DNA from: Choristoneura fumiferana
Taxonomy: Eukaryota > Arthropoda > Insecta > Lepidoptera > Tortricidae
Assembly: GCF_025370935.1 (NCBI RefSeq)
Contig: NC_133477.1
Location: 19,210,588 to 19,274,587, forward strand
DNA length: 64,000 nucleotides
Direction: 5' to 3'
The position numbers and the translations under genes were made by a program. Numbering within the stretch: the first letter of the stretch is position 1; every line of letters begins with the position of its first letter. Below the pieces are notes generated by a model. It was not told the DNA's origin, did no database searches, and saw nothing but the letters and a program-made list of their open reading frames with translations. This document shows, in pieces, positions 35,201 through 46,771 of the stretch.

Positions 35201-35960
35201 AACATAATCAATAGGTAGGTAGGTGCAATGCAATGACTTTATATTGAACAACACTATACTAAGCGATAGAGAAAACGGTACATAAAGAGAGGATTAGAAG
35301 TTAAGCGGGCAATAATGGTTGATTATAATTAAAATAAACTCAAAATCACCAAGTAAAAGAAGGAACTACAACTTTAAGACGAAATTCTCGGCCGCACCCT
35401 TTAATAGTCTAGTTAAAATCCCATCCCTAGTATAAACCGCAACAGAGTACACTATAAAGTCTCACAAAAGCTTTCACTTTAAGTTTCTCTAAATACTTAT
35501 TACCTTTAAGTATTCCGCGTTTAATTCCTCGGTTAGTTTTACGAGCAGTCTCCAAAGTAATTCTAAAGTTCAATTTGCTACATTAACTTTTACAGTCCGT
35601 ACAAAGAAAGTTAGTTACTGAGTGGATTTTAATAGACATTTCCATGAAGAACTTTTGACAAGAATTACCTTTAGATTTAGGTGAAACTGCCAACAGATGA
35701 AAAAAATCACACGGAAACCAGTAAAATTACAACGTGATACGTGAACTTTAATTATAACCAGTGGCGTAGCTAGGTAAGCAAAGGCCCCGGGGAAAAAATA
35801 AACTAGGGCCCCAACTAAACTATTTAAAATAGTTTGTTCCATATTCCGAATGTGGGAGAAATTTGCACTAGTTCAATTTATAGTTTGTAAGTCAGAGTCC
35901 GAGGGGCCCCCTGAGTTTGGGGGCCCCAGGGCGCTGCCCCGTCTAGCCCACCGGTAACTA
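32300..35960. other. intergenic with scattered repeat remnants
   Basis: Contains a half-copy of the GAATTTCCTTGCTCACCCGC family (32316-32400), a CR1-like tail near 33510-33548 and an RTE-like tail at 34925-35095. The short open frames show no family resemblance and there is no convincing exon. Confidence 0.5.
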
Positions 35961-36044
35961 CCACACTGATATAAGTGTTGGCAGTTTCAACTAATGTTTA
36001 CGTGCGAGCATGGTCATATTTTTATTATAATAAATAAAATAGCC

Positions 36045-37037
36045 TTTATTGCTGTTTCTTTCCTTACAATGAGTTATTCTTCGTTCTATTTCTTTATTCA
36101 TGCAATCATCTGTAGATATAAGTTGGCCCAAATATATATATTAATTTACATATTCTATTTGTTCGTTATTTACTGTTATTTGTCCGTTGGTTACTGTTTG
36201 TTGGGAATTCGTCATAATTTTGGTTTTAGTTAAGTTCATTGTCAGGCCGGCCTTAACACTTTCATCGGCTAGTTGCTGCAACATTATTCCCAGAGTTCCT
36301 GCATCCTCTGAGAACAAAATCAAATCATCCGCGAAGCGTAGATGGTTGAGATTTTCGCCATTTATATTGATGCCATTTTTGATCCAGTTTAGATTCCTGA
36401 ATATCATCTCCAGCACTGCTGAAAATAATTTAGGTGATATAGGATCTCCTTGGCGTACGCCTCTTTTAATAGGAAATTCGTTACCCGTCGATTCAAGTTT
36501 AACTTGTGCTGTGCTCGCTGTGTATACGTTTTTAATTATTCGTATGTATTTTGCTTGCACCCCTTGTCTTTTTAGAGCGTCCCATATATACTCATGTTCC
36601 AATGTATCGAACGCTTTGTTAAAGTCAACAAACCCTATGTAATACGTTTTATTATATTCTCTACATTTCTGTAGAATTTGTCTTAGAGTGTGTATATGAT
36701 CTATAGTTGAGAATTTGCTTCAGAAACCAGCTTGTTCCTTAGGTTGGTTTTCATCTAATGTATTGGTAATTCTGTTTAGTATGATTTTTGAAAATATTTT
36801 ATAAATATTGGACATTAAACTGATCGGTCTGTAGTTTCCTATATCGCCCTTGTCTCTCTTCTTATGCGGCAGTATGATTGTCGATTTAGTCCAGTCTTCC
36901 GGAATGGTTTCCGTTTCGAGGATTTCATTGAACAAATCTGTAAGTCTTGGTGCAATCACTGGTAATGTAGTTTTAAGTAGTTCATTTGTAACTAAATCTG
37001 ATCCAGGTGCCTTGTCTAGTTTTTGTGTTTCGATAGT
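36045..37037 (-). pseudogene. broken non-LTR reverse transcriptase (RTE/endonuclease-RT type)
   Basis: One minus-strand frame is readable from about 37037 to 36058. It contains NYRPISLMSNIYKIFSK, FVDFNKAFDT, GVRQGDPISP, the catalytic FADD of RFADDLILFSED, and NLTKTKIM, in reverse-transcriptase order. It is interrupted by TGA (36720-36722, within AGF-stop-SKFSTIDH) and TAA (36141-36143, within EYVN-stop-YIYLGQ). The endonuclease part and the 3' end are missing, so it is dead on arrival or truncated later. It resembles lepidopteran RTE elements rather than CR1/Jockey. Confidence 0.92.
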
Positions 37038-37080
37038 TTAGAAAATATATATAACTGTTGGCAAATTCAACTAATGTTTA

Positions 37081-37107
37081 AAGAAAGAAAGAAAGAAAGA
37101 AAGAAAA
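37081..37107. repeat. (GAAA)n microsatellite
   Basis: About six GAAA units at the start of the small insert that splits the second array copy. Confidence 0.9.
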
Positions 37108-37479
37108 TAATTTATTTATAACAGCAATGACACATAATAAGTAAAAATAACAATAGGAAATGTTTACGTGAGAGCATGGTCATATTTTTATTATAACTGT
37201 TGGCAGTTTCACCTAATGTTTACGTGCGAGCAGGGTCATATTTTTTTGGCAAAGCAGCGCACGCTACCATCTCCGGCCCTAAGTGCTTTGTAGATATCTG
37301 TGCTCTCGGTATAAAAGTTTTCAACTCTATTTTACTACTTTTCTGGGAGCAAGTATATTGGTCAAATTACGGTTTCAAATTTGCGTAAGAAACTCATTAA
37401 TGTAATATTTCGATTGATATTACGGACGTGGACTCCGCTGTGTCTGATATTCCATGCAATCTGGCGACAAGACATTGAG

Positions 37480-37645
37480 GATAAAGAAAAAAGAATGAAA
37501 GAAAGAGCATATTTATTCACTGACACAAAGACACAAACACAACAAAATTTATGTTGCACACAAATAAAAAGAAAAATTACAAACATGAGAGACAATTTTG
37601 TAAGTGTGTCCCCGCAAAAGCGAAACGGCTGTTGACTCAGTATTT
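37480..37645 (-). repeat. dispersed repeat with TTTC tail, copy 1
   Basis: On the minus strand it runs GAGTCAACAGCCGTTTCGCT ... GTGTCTTTGTGTCAGTGAAT ... CTTTCTTTCATTC. A plus-strand relative lies at 54700-54965, ending in (CTTT)n. Confidence 0.6.
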
Positions 37646-37849
37646 TGCTGAGGCCAATAGGATTTTTTTTTGTTAACCTGTAGTACTACAATATCATGAA
37701 TACAGTACCGGATTAACCCATAAGCAAATTAAAGAATTGCTTAGGGCATCACGTCTTGGGGGGCACAATAAACAGCACCGCTTAGGGCATCAAATAGTTT
37801 TAATCCGGCACTGAATGAATAGGTACTCGTATAATAGTTAGTGTTCCAC

Positions 37850-37985
37850 TGATGTTCAAAGGTCTCTCCCCTGGATTTCCAATTCACTCTGACTACAGTT
37901 ATGTCTGACCAGTCGCTCGAGAACGAGTCTAGGTTCTTCCACCATCTTTGCCTTGGCATGCCACGGCGTCATAGCTAGAAGTGGA
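37850..37985 (-). mobile_element. LINE ORF2 C-terminal fragment
   Basis: The minus-strand translation MPRQRWWKNLDSF ... SRGETFEHQWN resembles the conserved end (RWRDDLD ... GEAFAQQW) seen in the other LINE tails here, with several substitutions. Confidence 0.55.
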
Positions 37986-38631
37986 AACATTGTGCCCACC
38001 TCTCTGGGTGCATGCATAAGCTGCACAAGTGATGTCGTTAGCAACTTGATTATTTTGTCATAATGTGTCGTCAACTTATATAGAACTTTATACAGAACTT
38101 ACACAGAACGTTGCTACTCCATCTATAAAAGGTATCGCTTAAGTTTTTACTTACACTTTTTGCAAATAAAGATGATTATGATTACAACTCTATGTCTAGA
38201 AGAATGGTAAATCCTGTTTTTTTATATGGAGTAAATAATTTCATCATTAAAACCTATTATAATTGACTTATTTAAATTTTACTGCATCTACCCTGCGCTA
38301 ACTTTAAATTTTTGCATCTTTTTTTATGCTCCAAAACAAACACAGTAGAGCGTCATAATAGTATCATGGTGACAACCCATTGTGGGGTACAATGGGCGTT
38401 TGGGCGTGTAGAATGATTTCGCGTCCGCTAGCTAACTCATTTAATCGTTTTAATTGCTTTTAACCCTATTAGTGGATTAGTATTAGTTTCTCAAAAATTG
38501 ACAATGGTTTTGTAACTCGTATAGACACCCTCATTGAACTGTTGTATTTTCAATTAGGTATTATTTCATAAATCGTGTGTCACGAGAATCAAAATAATAG
38601 TGTTACATTCACATTACTAATATGAATAAGA

Positions 38632-41600
38632 CTAACACGACCATTTATTCTTATTTCTAGACATCACTGTAAGTTTGAATCCATGTTTGGGTCGCAATAT
38701 GAACGCTCTAGGATCAAGCTTTCTCGAAGCATCTCCTCCTCCGGTACTGTAATGGCTGAAAAACTGCGACAGGAACACTTTGGCGGCCGTCACTGCAAAA
38801 CGAGACCCTGAAATTGCAATAATAATAATAAATTATTACAGGACACTTGACATCTTTTGACCTAGACCCAAAGTAAGCAAAGCCTGTGTTATGGGTACAA
38901 AGCAATGGATAAACATCATTAATGTCAGCCGAAAGACGTCCACTGCTGGACATAGGCCTCCCCCAAGGCTCTCCACTCAGACCGGTCTTGTGCTTTCCGC
39001 ATCCACCGCGATCCCGCGATCTTAACCAGGTCGTCGCTCCATCTTGTTGGAGGCCCACCGACAGCTCGTCTCCCGGTTTGCGGATGCAATTCGAGAACCT
39101 TCTGACCCCATCGGCCATCAGTCCTGCAAGCAATGGGCCCCGCCCACTGCCACTTCAGTTTCGCAATTCTTCGGACTATGTCGGTAACCTTAGTTCTACT
39201 GCGGATAAACGCATAAACGCATAAATTGATAAACATACTTAAATACATATTCAACACCCAACACCCAAGACTCAAGAACAAACATTCATATTTTTCATAC
39301 AAATATCTGCCCCGACTGGGGATTGTGGCTATCGGGTTGTCCGGTCGCTAAGAATACATTTTTAACATGGGCAAATTTAGAAAGTTTAGGTATAGGCTCT
39401 AGTTCCCAAGCGGATCCAGTGCGGATCGGGAACTTCACACACACAATTGAATTATTTTGTTGACGTATTAATTTCATGTTTAACTTTGTAACATAAGTTC
39501 AGAAAAACTCACAGGTGCGAGCTCGGGTCTGAATGATCTGAATGGGAGCTGGATGAGAGGTACAGTCAGTATCAGAAGTAGCGGATTATTTTTTTACTCT
39601 GTCGCATTGACAATTTGACACATTAACAATCTTGCATGGCGTTTAGTACGTGGCTGGAAAACGACAAAGTATGAATGTGTACAGCTACTTTTGATGCTGG
39701 GTGTACTATCTATAGGATACTTTATTGTCCTTTCTGTTAGCTGTTTTCTATTGATATGTTAACAATATCTTTGGTTAACAATGCAGTGGAATAAACAATG
39801 TTGGCAACAAAACAACAACATTTTGTAGCAAATTTAATTAAGTGCCGAAGAATTCCGTCGTGATTAAAAAAATAATTGAGGACTGTCGTCTCCTAGAAAC
39901 CTAGACACTTTAATTTTATACGAAACTTAGTTTTATTTTATAAATTATAGTGTACAGAAGTTTGGCAGTCTAGACGACATAAGGTTACATTAATTTATGC
40001 GCGATTCCTTTAGCCTTCACACATTTTCGCTAACGGTTCACTTTTGAGTCATTTTCGCGTATCGTATCTCGTGTCACTTAGCACCGATGAGTAACGTAAT
40101 CATTATCGTTAGTTTATATTAGACAAATATACGTTTATGTTAGCCCGCTGTAGGTATTCGATTTAAGCATCTAAACTAATAAAACATAGGTAGTATCATG
40201 ACATGATAGTCGTCGATACGCGATGGCGATACGATACGCTATAATGATACAAATGAGGACCCCCTAAGATAATAAGCCTTTTCTAAAAAAACTTACCAAT
40301 ACAATGTCTAGGGCCAGTTCCAAATGGCATATACGAATAAGGCTTGATGTCACTTTTGTTATGTGGCGCGAATCGCTCCGGATCACACACGTTTGGGTTT
40401 TCCCAGTATCGCTCGTCGTGGTGCAAAGAATATATGGGAAGCCATATGTGGATGCCTGCGTCTGCCTGAAAGAACGTTAACAAGGACATGTACTGTAGGA
40501 AAAATATTATGCGTCTAATGTGCAAGAAAGGAGGGCGAGTTACGGCAGTTTGAAGATTATCTTTCATTGGAATATTGAAAATCAAAAGTTTGTTTCGCAA
40601 ATAAGCCACAGCGTGCCCTTTTACATTTCTTTCCTATAAGAATTCGCAACCAGAAACTTGATATATATTATTTTTTCTAAATACAAATTACAATTCTGAG
40701 TGGTGGGTTTCCGGTCTAAGTGGAGAGCCTTGGGGGAGGCCTATGTCCAGCAATGGATGTCTTTCGGCTGACATGATGATGATGATGATGAATTACAATT
40801 TCCTCATTTAACCACAAATTCAACCTAAAATGCTTATTAAATAAAGAAATAAATTTTTGGTTGACATAGGTTCCAAGTGGATTTTATAGTTTTTGGCCCC
40901 ATGATGAAAAAGGCTGCACATGCCTCTATCGATATCAAAACACAACGTAGCAGGGTTGAAAAGAAAAAATAAGATAAAATACTCACGATAAAATTATCTT
41001 TGCTGCCAGCGTGCGACGGCCCAAAATCATACCGCGCTACTGACCGCCGATCCGCTGCGCCTACCAACGGCCACAGCCTTAACACCTCTAGAAGTAATAA
41101 CAAAACAAATATTTTCACTGATTTATTCAAGCGTTACTTTGCGAGGGCTTTTTTGTACTTTTACAACATTATATCTTGCTCCTCCGCTACGACACGTGAA
41201 ATACAGCTATGTCTGTTCGACGTTTATGCGTGTTCACATGCATAAATCAAACATAGTAACACAGACCCAATTATTAATATCAATCACAAACATCACGAAA
41301 TCTTAGGCGTTTCGAAGTTTTACGAGTTCATTTTCAAAGTTAAAACGATCCCACAAACGATCAAACAAAGCAAATAATGTTCTAATTTACCATATTTGTG
41401 CTATGATTAATCGCCTAATTTTTGAAAGTCATAATGTAATATTTGTCATAATCACCAAAACCGTAAATTTTTCAGATTTTTTTTAAATGGCCATCTTGTT
41501 AGAACTCTTCAGGTTAGATTAGACTTGTTTTATAGCAATTCTAATCAATTAATGGACTCTGAGAGAAAATACTTCTAACAAACCCTTGTCGTACAGTCAC

Positions 41601-41714
41601 CTGCATTAATATCTGCCACAGCGGAGCGTGCAAAAATACTTGACAGGTCCTACCAGCTAGGGCAGGAAATAGAGTCGTTTCAGATATTAATATAAATATA
41701 TATTAATGTTTCTA

Positions 41715-41764
<50 letters not shown>

Positions 41765-44700
41765 TTATGCACGCTTTATTTAGTCAGATGTTGGTGCTCG
41801 TGACTGTACGGATATTGTGTAAGAACTCTTGTAGTAGCAAAGTAGCAAGGTAAAAAACCTTGTAGTATAACTACACAAAGGTACCTCTACCAGGCACTCA
41901 TAACACAGAAAGAGCTTACCATTGACGCACATTTCCATGTAATCTAGCCGCTGTACGTTGTCGTACGTCTCTTTGATGTCATGTGTTCCTGGTAGCCGAT
42001 CCAGCTCGTCTTGCAGTCTTTCTTGTACTTTGGGGTTGAGGGCCATTTCGTAGAGGAAGTAGTTTATCAGATTGGCCGTAGTGTCGTAACCCGCCACATA
42101 AAATAATACGGCTTGAGCTACTAAATCGTCGTCAGAAAAGTCTAGAAAAATAAAACACGGAGTTGGCGCTGCCATCGTCAAAAATAATGAGGGTTTCTTG
42201 AATGAAATGCTAGATGGCGTTAAATTTAATTTAAGGTGTAAAGAGGTAATATAAAAATAGTCACAAACACCTTAACATATATATGTGTTATTATAATATA
42301 TGTGTTGTACAGACGCAGCTCTAGTGTACGATTAGCGGAAAATCAAGGCAAAATAGTTCATTGATAATATTTGAATCAATCAAATAATTTCACTGGCATA
42401 TCTATGAAATGTCAATTTGACATTTACAAAGAAAACATTCAGCCCTGATACTCGTACGCAATCCAGTTTCTTCGAATGCACAACACACATACTAGCGTTA
42501 ACAGTTCTTTCAGACGAATAGAAATCTACACACGAATTAAGCACATAATGTACTTGCGTAACAACATAGCCGGCAACAAAGCTTACAATTTCAACGATCA
42601 TCTGCTGAATCCCGCACTCACAATGGGTGCCACAAGAAAATAATAATTGAATTCTGCACTCGTCAATCAATGTCAACAACTTGTACCAAAGGGAAACAAA
42701 TTAAACGTAATCTTACTTTCGCTGCTCGGCTCCTTCAGCTTGCCTGTAATTTGACAATATTAAATATTGCGACTTAATTTACTGATATAAAATTGAGTTT
42801 TTGAAGTGTTTAATTTCGTCGGTAAGCGTTGTAAGGGTTGATTGGGAGGAGATGACAAAAGTTTGTGGGTTATATTGTGATGCTTTTAATCATGTTTTCA
42901 ACATAGTAGACAAACCTTATTTAAGCACAAATGAGTGTCTCAAATGCACTGTAGGGAAATGCATATATAATGCATTTGCGGCGCCTGTCGAATTCTCCGG
43001 TTTTGGGGTCGGGACAAACGGCAGCGAATGTGTTAAAGAATAAAATAAGCGATTACCTACTTAAAAGGCCAATCGTAAAACGACAGAAATGTCAAATAAA
43101 CCTACCGATTATTCAATCTTTACATAGTACGAAATAATGCCATTTCCCGCCATCTGTCCGCTTAAGATGTTGTAAACTAAGGATTTAAATAAGTACGTTG
43201 TCACAATCAGTTAGATAGTTTTTCACGGAAGAATCATAACATATATGATATACTATCAATACGGCCCGGCTCCGCGCGGGTACGTTTTTGTGGAAACGGA
43301 GTTGAAAATTTGATATGCCTCTGAATAGCCTCAAGCAAAGCCGGGTCACTAGTACATTATATATAAATGCGAAATTAATTTTCTTTCTATCTACTAGTCC
43401 TCCATTTCTTTACGGAATACAACTGTTGCGATCCTGATTAAATTTGACAAGATGATTGTTTGAACGTCGAGGAATATAAATAAGCTATTGTTGTCTCGGA
43501 ACTCGGAACTCTCTGACTCACTGCCGCGGTCTTTTTCTGGATCCAGCATTAGATTTACCTTGAGCGGCGTCCACTAGGGTTTGTATGAAGTCGGGTCGGG
43601 ACTCAGCTTGCTTCTCTCGTCGCGCGTTAAGAGCCGACTTGAACAGATGACCAAATTGCTCTGCGTCGCTTGTATTTATTATTTTGACGTTTAACAGCTA
43701 AAACAATAGAAGAAAAAGTTTAGTGCCGTCAGTTGTGGTGTATCTTTCTAGCCCAACACTACCTAAATAGGGCCCACAGACTTTACGAAAAATCCTAATG
43801 ATCAGACTGCACCGTTCGACTTGTCCAGTTTATCATGTATCGTGTAAGAAAACTGTACAATTTTGTACGATTTTTTTAAACTGTCAGTCGACGGAACAGG
43901 TGTATGAGTTACCTGCATGATAGTCTTCATATTCTCGTACCCGAAGAACTTCATGATTTGCGTAGTATCCTGCACGACTGCGCGGTTCGCAAGCCGGAAG
44001 ATGCAGTTGCCAGGGTCCTCCAGGGAGTCCACGGCGAAGCCAAAGGCGCAGGAGGCGATCACGTCATTGACGTATGATGTCGTAATCTGAAGACAATAGA
44101 TTGTTTGTGTTTTTGTCCATAAGTACAAATACCTATTTCTAGAATTCAATTGCAGGAGTTTTCGTGGTGACAAGCGCACTTGTCCTTAGCAAAAAATATC
44201 TAAAGTCTAATTTTGCTAACAAATGCCTAATTCGAAAAATAACCTTGGCAAATTTATAATGTTATCCCACACCAATACTTATGCAAAATTGCAGCTTTAA
44301 AGCACTAACAGGCTGTTAGTAACAGCCTCTATGCTAAGCCGCGAATAGGCGGACGGACGAACTGCAATGCAACTACATATTATTATAAGGATTCTATATA
44401 GGGCTACTCAGAAAAAAAAAGTAGAAAGCACAAGACTAGAACTATGTCTTGCTTTGATCATAAGGTGAAAATCGATCAAAAAGAGAAGAAATATGTCACC
44501 TCATTGACGTCCAACTCCTCTGCGTCCTGGATGCGCGCGCGCAAGTACTTGAGTACAGAGTCAGCACACGTGGCCATCAGTGGCGCCATGCTGCGGCAGC
44601 GCGACGCGGAGAAGGCCGGAGTCAGCGCGGCACGCATCGACCGCCATTTTGAACCTGGAGGTTTTTAGAATCATCATAAATTGCACCCCGTTATCCTTAT

Positions 44701-46771
44701 TGAGAGTCAAAAGGGTTTCAGCATATTTCTCCACTTGGGGAATCCTGCGTTGTGACCTCCAGCTCTTGCCAGCTCATCATCCTCATCAGTCGGAGGACAG
44801 CCACTGTTGAACAAAGGCCCCCTCCAGGGAACGCCAAAATGAACGACAACCCGCCACTTGCATCCACCGGTTGCTCACAACCTCTTGGGAAGTCGTCAGT
44901 CTACCTAGTGGGAGGTCTGGCAATGCTTCGCCTTTCGGTTTCTAGTCGCCACCTGGGGACTTTTTCTCCCCCTAAGGTCATCTTTCCTTGGAGTAATTTG
45001 GACCGCCAGTATTCCAGATTCTATCTCGCAAAGAAATTCAGAGCATAGCTCTCTATATCTCGTTGCGTTTTAACTTTATAAACACTACATACAAGTTGTA
45101 ACCTCTTAACATAATCAGGTTTCGTCCAAACAGTGGGTCACAGTCCTCGTCGATATGGACCCCTCTGTCGCTGAAGGAGGCAAAGTCGGCCACCATGATG
45201 CGGCGTATGAGCTCCGGGTCCCGGGGGACCAGTGTTGGGATGTGGTATTGGTAGATACCGAAATATCTGAAAAAATAAACGATGAACAAAATACTTGTAT
45301 AATATTTTGGCCAGTGTTTTTCAATCTTTTTCATAACGTGCGTGACCCATAGTACCTATGTATATTATTTCTCAATCCCCTGCTTTCCTCGGTTTGTAAA
45401 CATTAACAGGAAAACAAATTATCTGTTGCTCGCAACTTTGCCTACATCCCACGCGAACTTTACACGTTTTCGCGATAAATATAGCTTATGCTACTCATTC
45501 ATAATAATATAGTATTCCATATGACAAAGAATTTTATTTTTGAAATCAGTTTAATAGTTTCCATCCACTATAAATAAACAAACACACAATTAAAATATTT
45601 TCTATTGCCATGATAGTTTAGAGGTGTGTTGAATATTTACATTGTTGAAACTGTTTATTTGAATAACCTATTTGTTTATTTCCATAACTGGTTTTTTCAG
45701 AGTAACTAGTTCTTCCGTGCGTGGATATAAAACATTTTTGATGAAACCATCTTATTTTTCTGTTTTTTTTTAAAGCGCAATAAGGTCACAGAATTTAAAA
45801 CTGATTTGAATATTTATACCTACATTTAATATTCTTTTGTTTCAATCCTAATTATTCATATAAACAACACCCAAGATTCTCAAGTGCTAGATCCGCTGTG
45901 CAATACATTATTGACTTAAAAACTATCATCATCATCATCAGCCGGAAGACATCCACTGTTAAACGAAGGCCTCCCCCTTAGAACGCCACAACGAACAACA
46001 ATTTTCCACTTGCGTCCGCCGGTTGCCCGCAACTCTTGCGATCTTGTCAGTCCATTTAATGGAAGGCATGCAGGTATGCCAACGCTTCGTCTTCCGGTTC
46101 GTGGTCGCCATTCGAGGACTTTTCTCTCCTAACGGTTATCTGTTCTTCGACTGATGTGGCCTGCCCGACGGGCATAGTTTTGAACTTAGTTTTACCTAAG
46201 TTAAAAACTATGCCCGTCAAAAATAATCATAAAACAGTTTTTATGATTTAAACATATTAATGAACTAAAAGAATTTCCTTGCTCACCCGCGAACTTGCGC
46301 GCTTGGTCGCGGGTGAGCAATGAAATTCTTTTAGTTCATTGATATGGACCTCCGCAAAGTAACGCCTGATTCAATAAATGAAACATATTAAACTCATTAC
46401 TGCTCAATACATTTCTAAGTAAGTACTAAAAATCACGCACGATTACCTTCAATGAGTTCCCGATATTTCAACGCGGATTTTCGATTTTCGATATTAACGT
46501 CACAAGCTAGACTTGTTGTAGTTGTCTTGTTGATAGAGTCACCTGTGTCAAACATGTCTAATAAATAATAAAAAACTGACCGTTCATCTTTAAAGGCGTT
46601 GTAGCCAGCCGCAATTGATTCAACGAAGTTCTCTCTCCCAAATGTGATAGCTGTCAGATTCCCGAAAAGCGGTAAGGGCGGGAGAGTGCACACCCCTCGC
46701 GAACCGAAATACTGTAACCGCCACCACGAATAACACAACAGGCACAACACTAGTAACGCCACTAGCCACAT
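38632..46771 (-). CDS. cytochrome P450, CYP3 clan (CYP6/CYP9-like), complete, 505 aa
   Basis: Ten exons: 46581-46771, 45103-45266, 44500-44654, 43913-44086, 43559-43697, 42717-42743, 41920-42141, 40987-41087, 40297-40465, 38632-38807. They total 1518 nt with all phases consistent. An N-terminal signal anchor (residues 2-17, very hydrophobic) and a proline-rich hinge (LPPLPLFGN) place it in the ER membrane. Helix C has W122RSMR126, the oxygen-binding I-helix A300GYDTT305, the K-helix E358VLR361, the aromatic region P420ERF423, and the heme loop F439GTGPRHCIG448 with ligand Cys446. Every essential P450 residue is therefore present and no stop intervenes. It is a family of xenobiotic and allelochemical monooxygenases; the substrate cannot be read from sequence. 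Exon 6 is only 27 nt. The last exon lies 1.5 kb from exon 9, across a nested SINE/LINE insertion. The subfamily needs a tree. Confidence 0.96.
38838..39322 (-). mobile_element. SINE family III, minus copy, split by a LINE tail
   Basis: The two halves of one SINE (38838-38916 and 39228-39322) are separated by 38917-39227. The 9-bp target GATAAACAT is repeated at 38908-38916 and 39228-39236. Everything lies in the last intron of the P450 gene. Confidence 0.85.
38917..39227 (-). mobile_element. retroposed 3' end of an RTE-like LINE, inside a SINE
   Basis: On the minus strand it encodes the C-terminus RIAKLKWQWAG ... TGRRAVGGPPTRWSDDLVK ... EAYVQQWTSFG-stop, nearly intact, then GCTGACATTAATG. 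It is 5' truncated, as is typical, and bounded by the 9-bp duplication described for the host SINE. Confidence 0.88.
39563..39703. mobile_element. Tc1/mariner-like MITE, CAGTCA end, degraded
   Basis: The left end TACAGTCAGTATC and the right end GATGCTGGGTGTA are imperfect complements with TA outside. It is a diverged relative of 16198-16328. It lies in the last P450 intron. Confidence 0.6.
41594..41806. mobile_element. Tc1/mariner-like MITE containing a (TC)n tract
   Basis: CAGTCACCTGCATTAATATC at the left and GCTCGTGACTG at the right, TA on each side. The internal GCGGAGCGTGCA block is shared with 16198-16328. A (TC)n run occupies 41718-41760. It lies in P450 intron 7. Confidence 0.85.
44774..45030 (-). 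mobile_element. RTE-like LINE 3' fragment
   Basis: Reverse-complement relative of 9640-10058, with ATCATCCTCATCAGTCGGA at its 3' edge and CCACCGGTTGCTCACAACC and CCTAGTGGGAGG inside. It lies in P450 intron 2. Confidence 0.7.
45927..46165 (-). mobile_element. RTE-like LINE 3' fragment
   Basis: Begins (ATC)n AGCCGGAAGACATCCACTG; contains GGTTGCCCGCAACTCTTGCG and CGTCTTCCGGTTCGTGGTC. Same family and orientation as 44774-45030. It lies in P450 intron 1. Confidence 0.75.
46168..46217. repeat. 50-bp palindrome
   Basis: ACGGGCATAGTTTTGAACTTAG faces CTAAGTTAAAAACTATGCCCGT across a 6-bp loop. It directly abuts the LINE fragment. Confidence 0.8.
46259..46340. repeat. 82-bp palindrome, GAATTTCCTTGCTCACCCGC family
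   Basis: AATGAACTAAAAGAATTTC and its complement bound the element, with CTCACCCGCGA inverted inside. A half-copy followed by the same CCGCAAAGTAACGCCTGATT flank lies at 32316-32400, so the flank belongs to the family. Confidence 0.85.

Larger units (their letters stand above)
35968..37245. repeat. interrupted tandem array of a ~57-bp unit
   Basis: The unit, containing GTTGGCAGTTTCAACTAATG and GCGAGCATGGTCATATTTTT, occurs at 35972-36028, 37050-37080 joined to 37160-37195, and 37196-37245. The first two copies are separated by the reverse-transcriptase fragment. The second is split by an insert of about 80 bp with a GAAA run, bracketed by AATGTTTA on the left and AAATGTTTA on the right. Confidence 0.75.

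Noticed and set aside
36187..36642. 151-codon plus-strand frame
   Set aside because: Antisense of the reverse transcriptase fragment.
37081..37107. Short direct repeats as a CRISPR-like array
   Set aside because: Simple (GAAA)n microsatellite with no spacers, in a eukaryotic genome.
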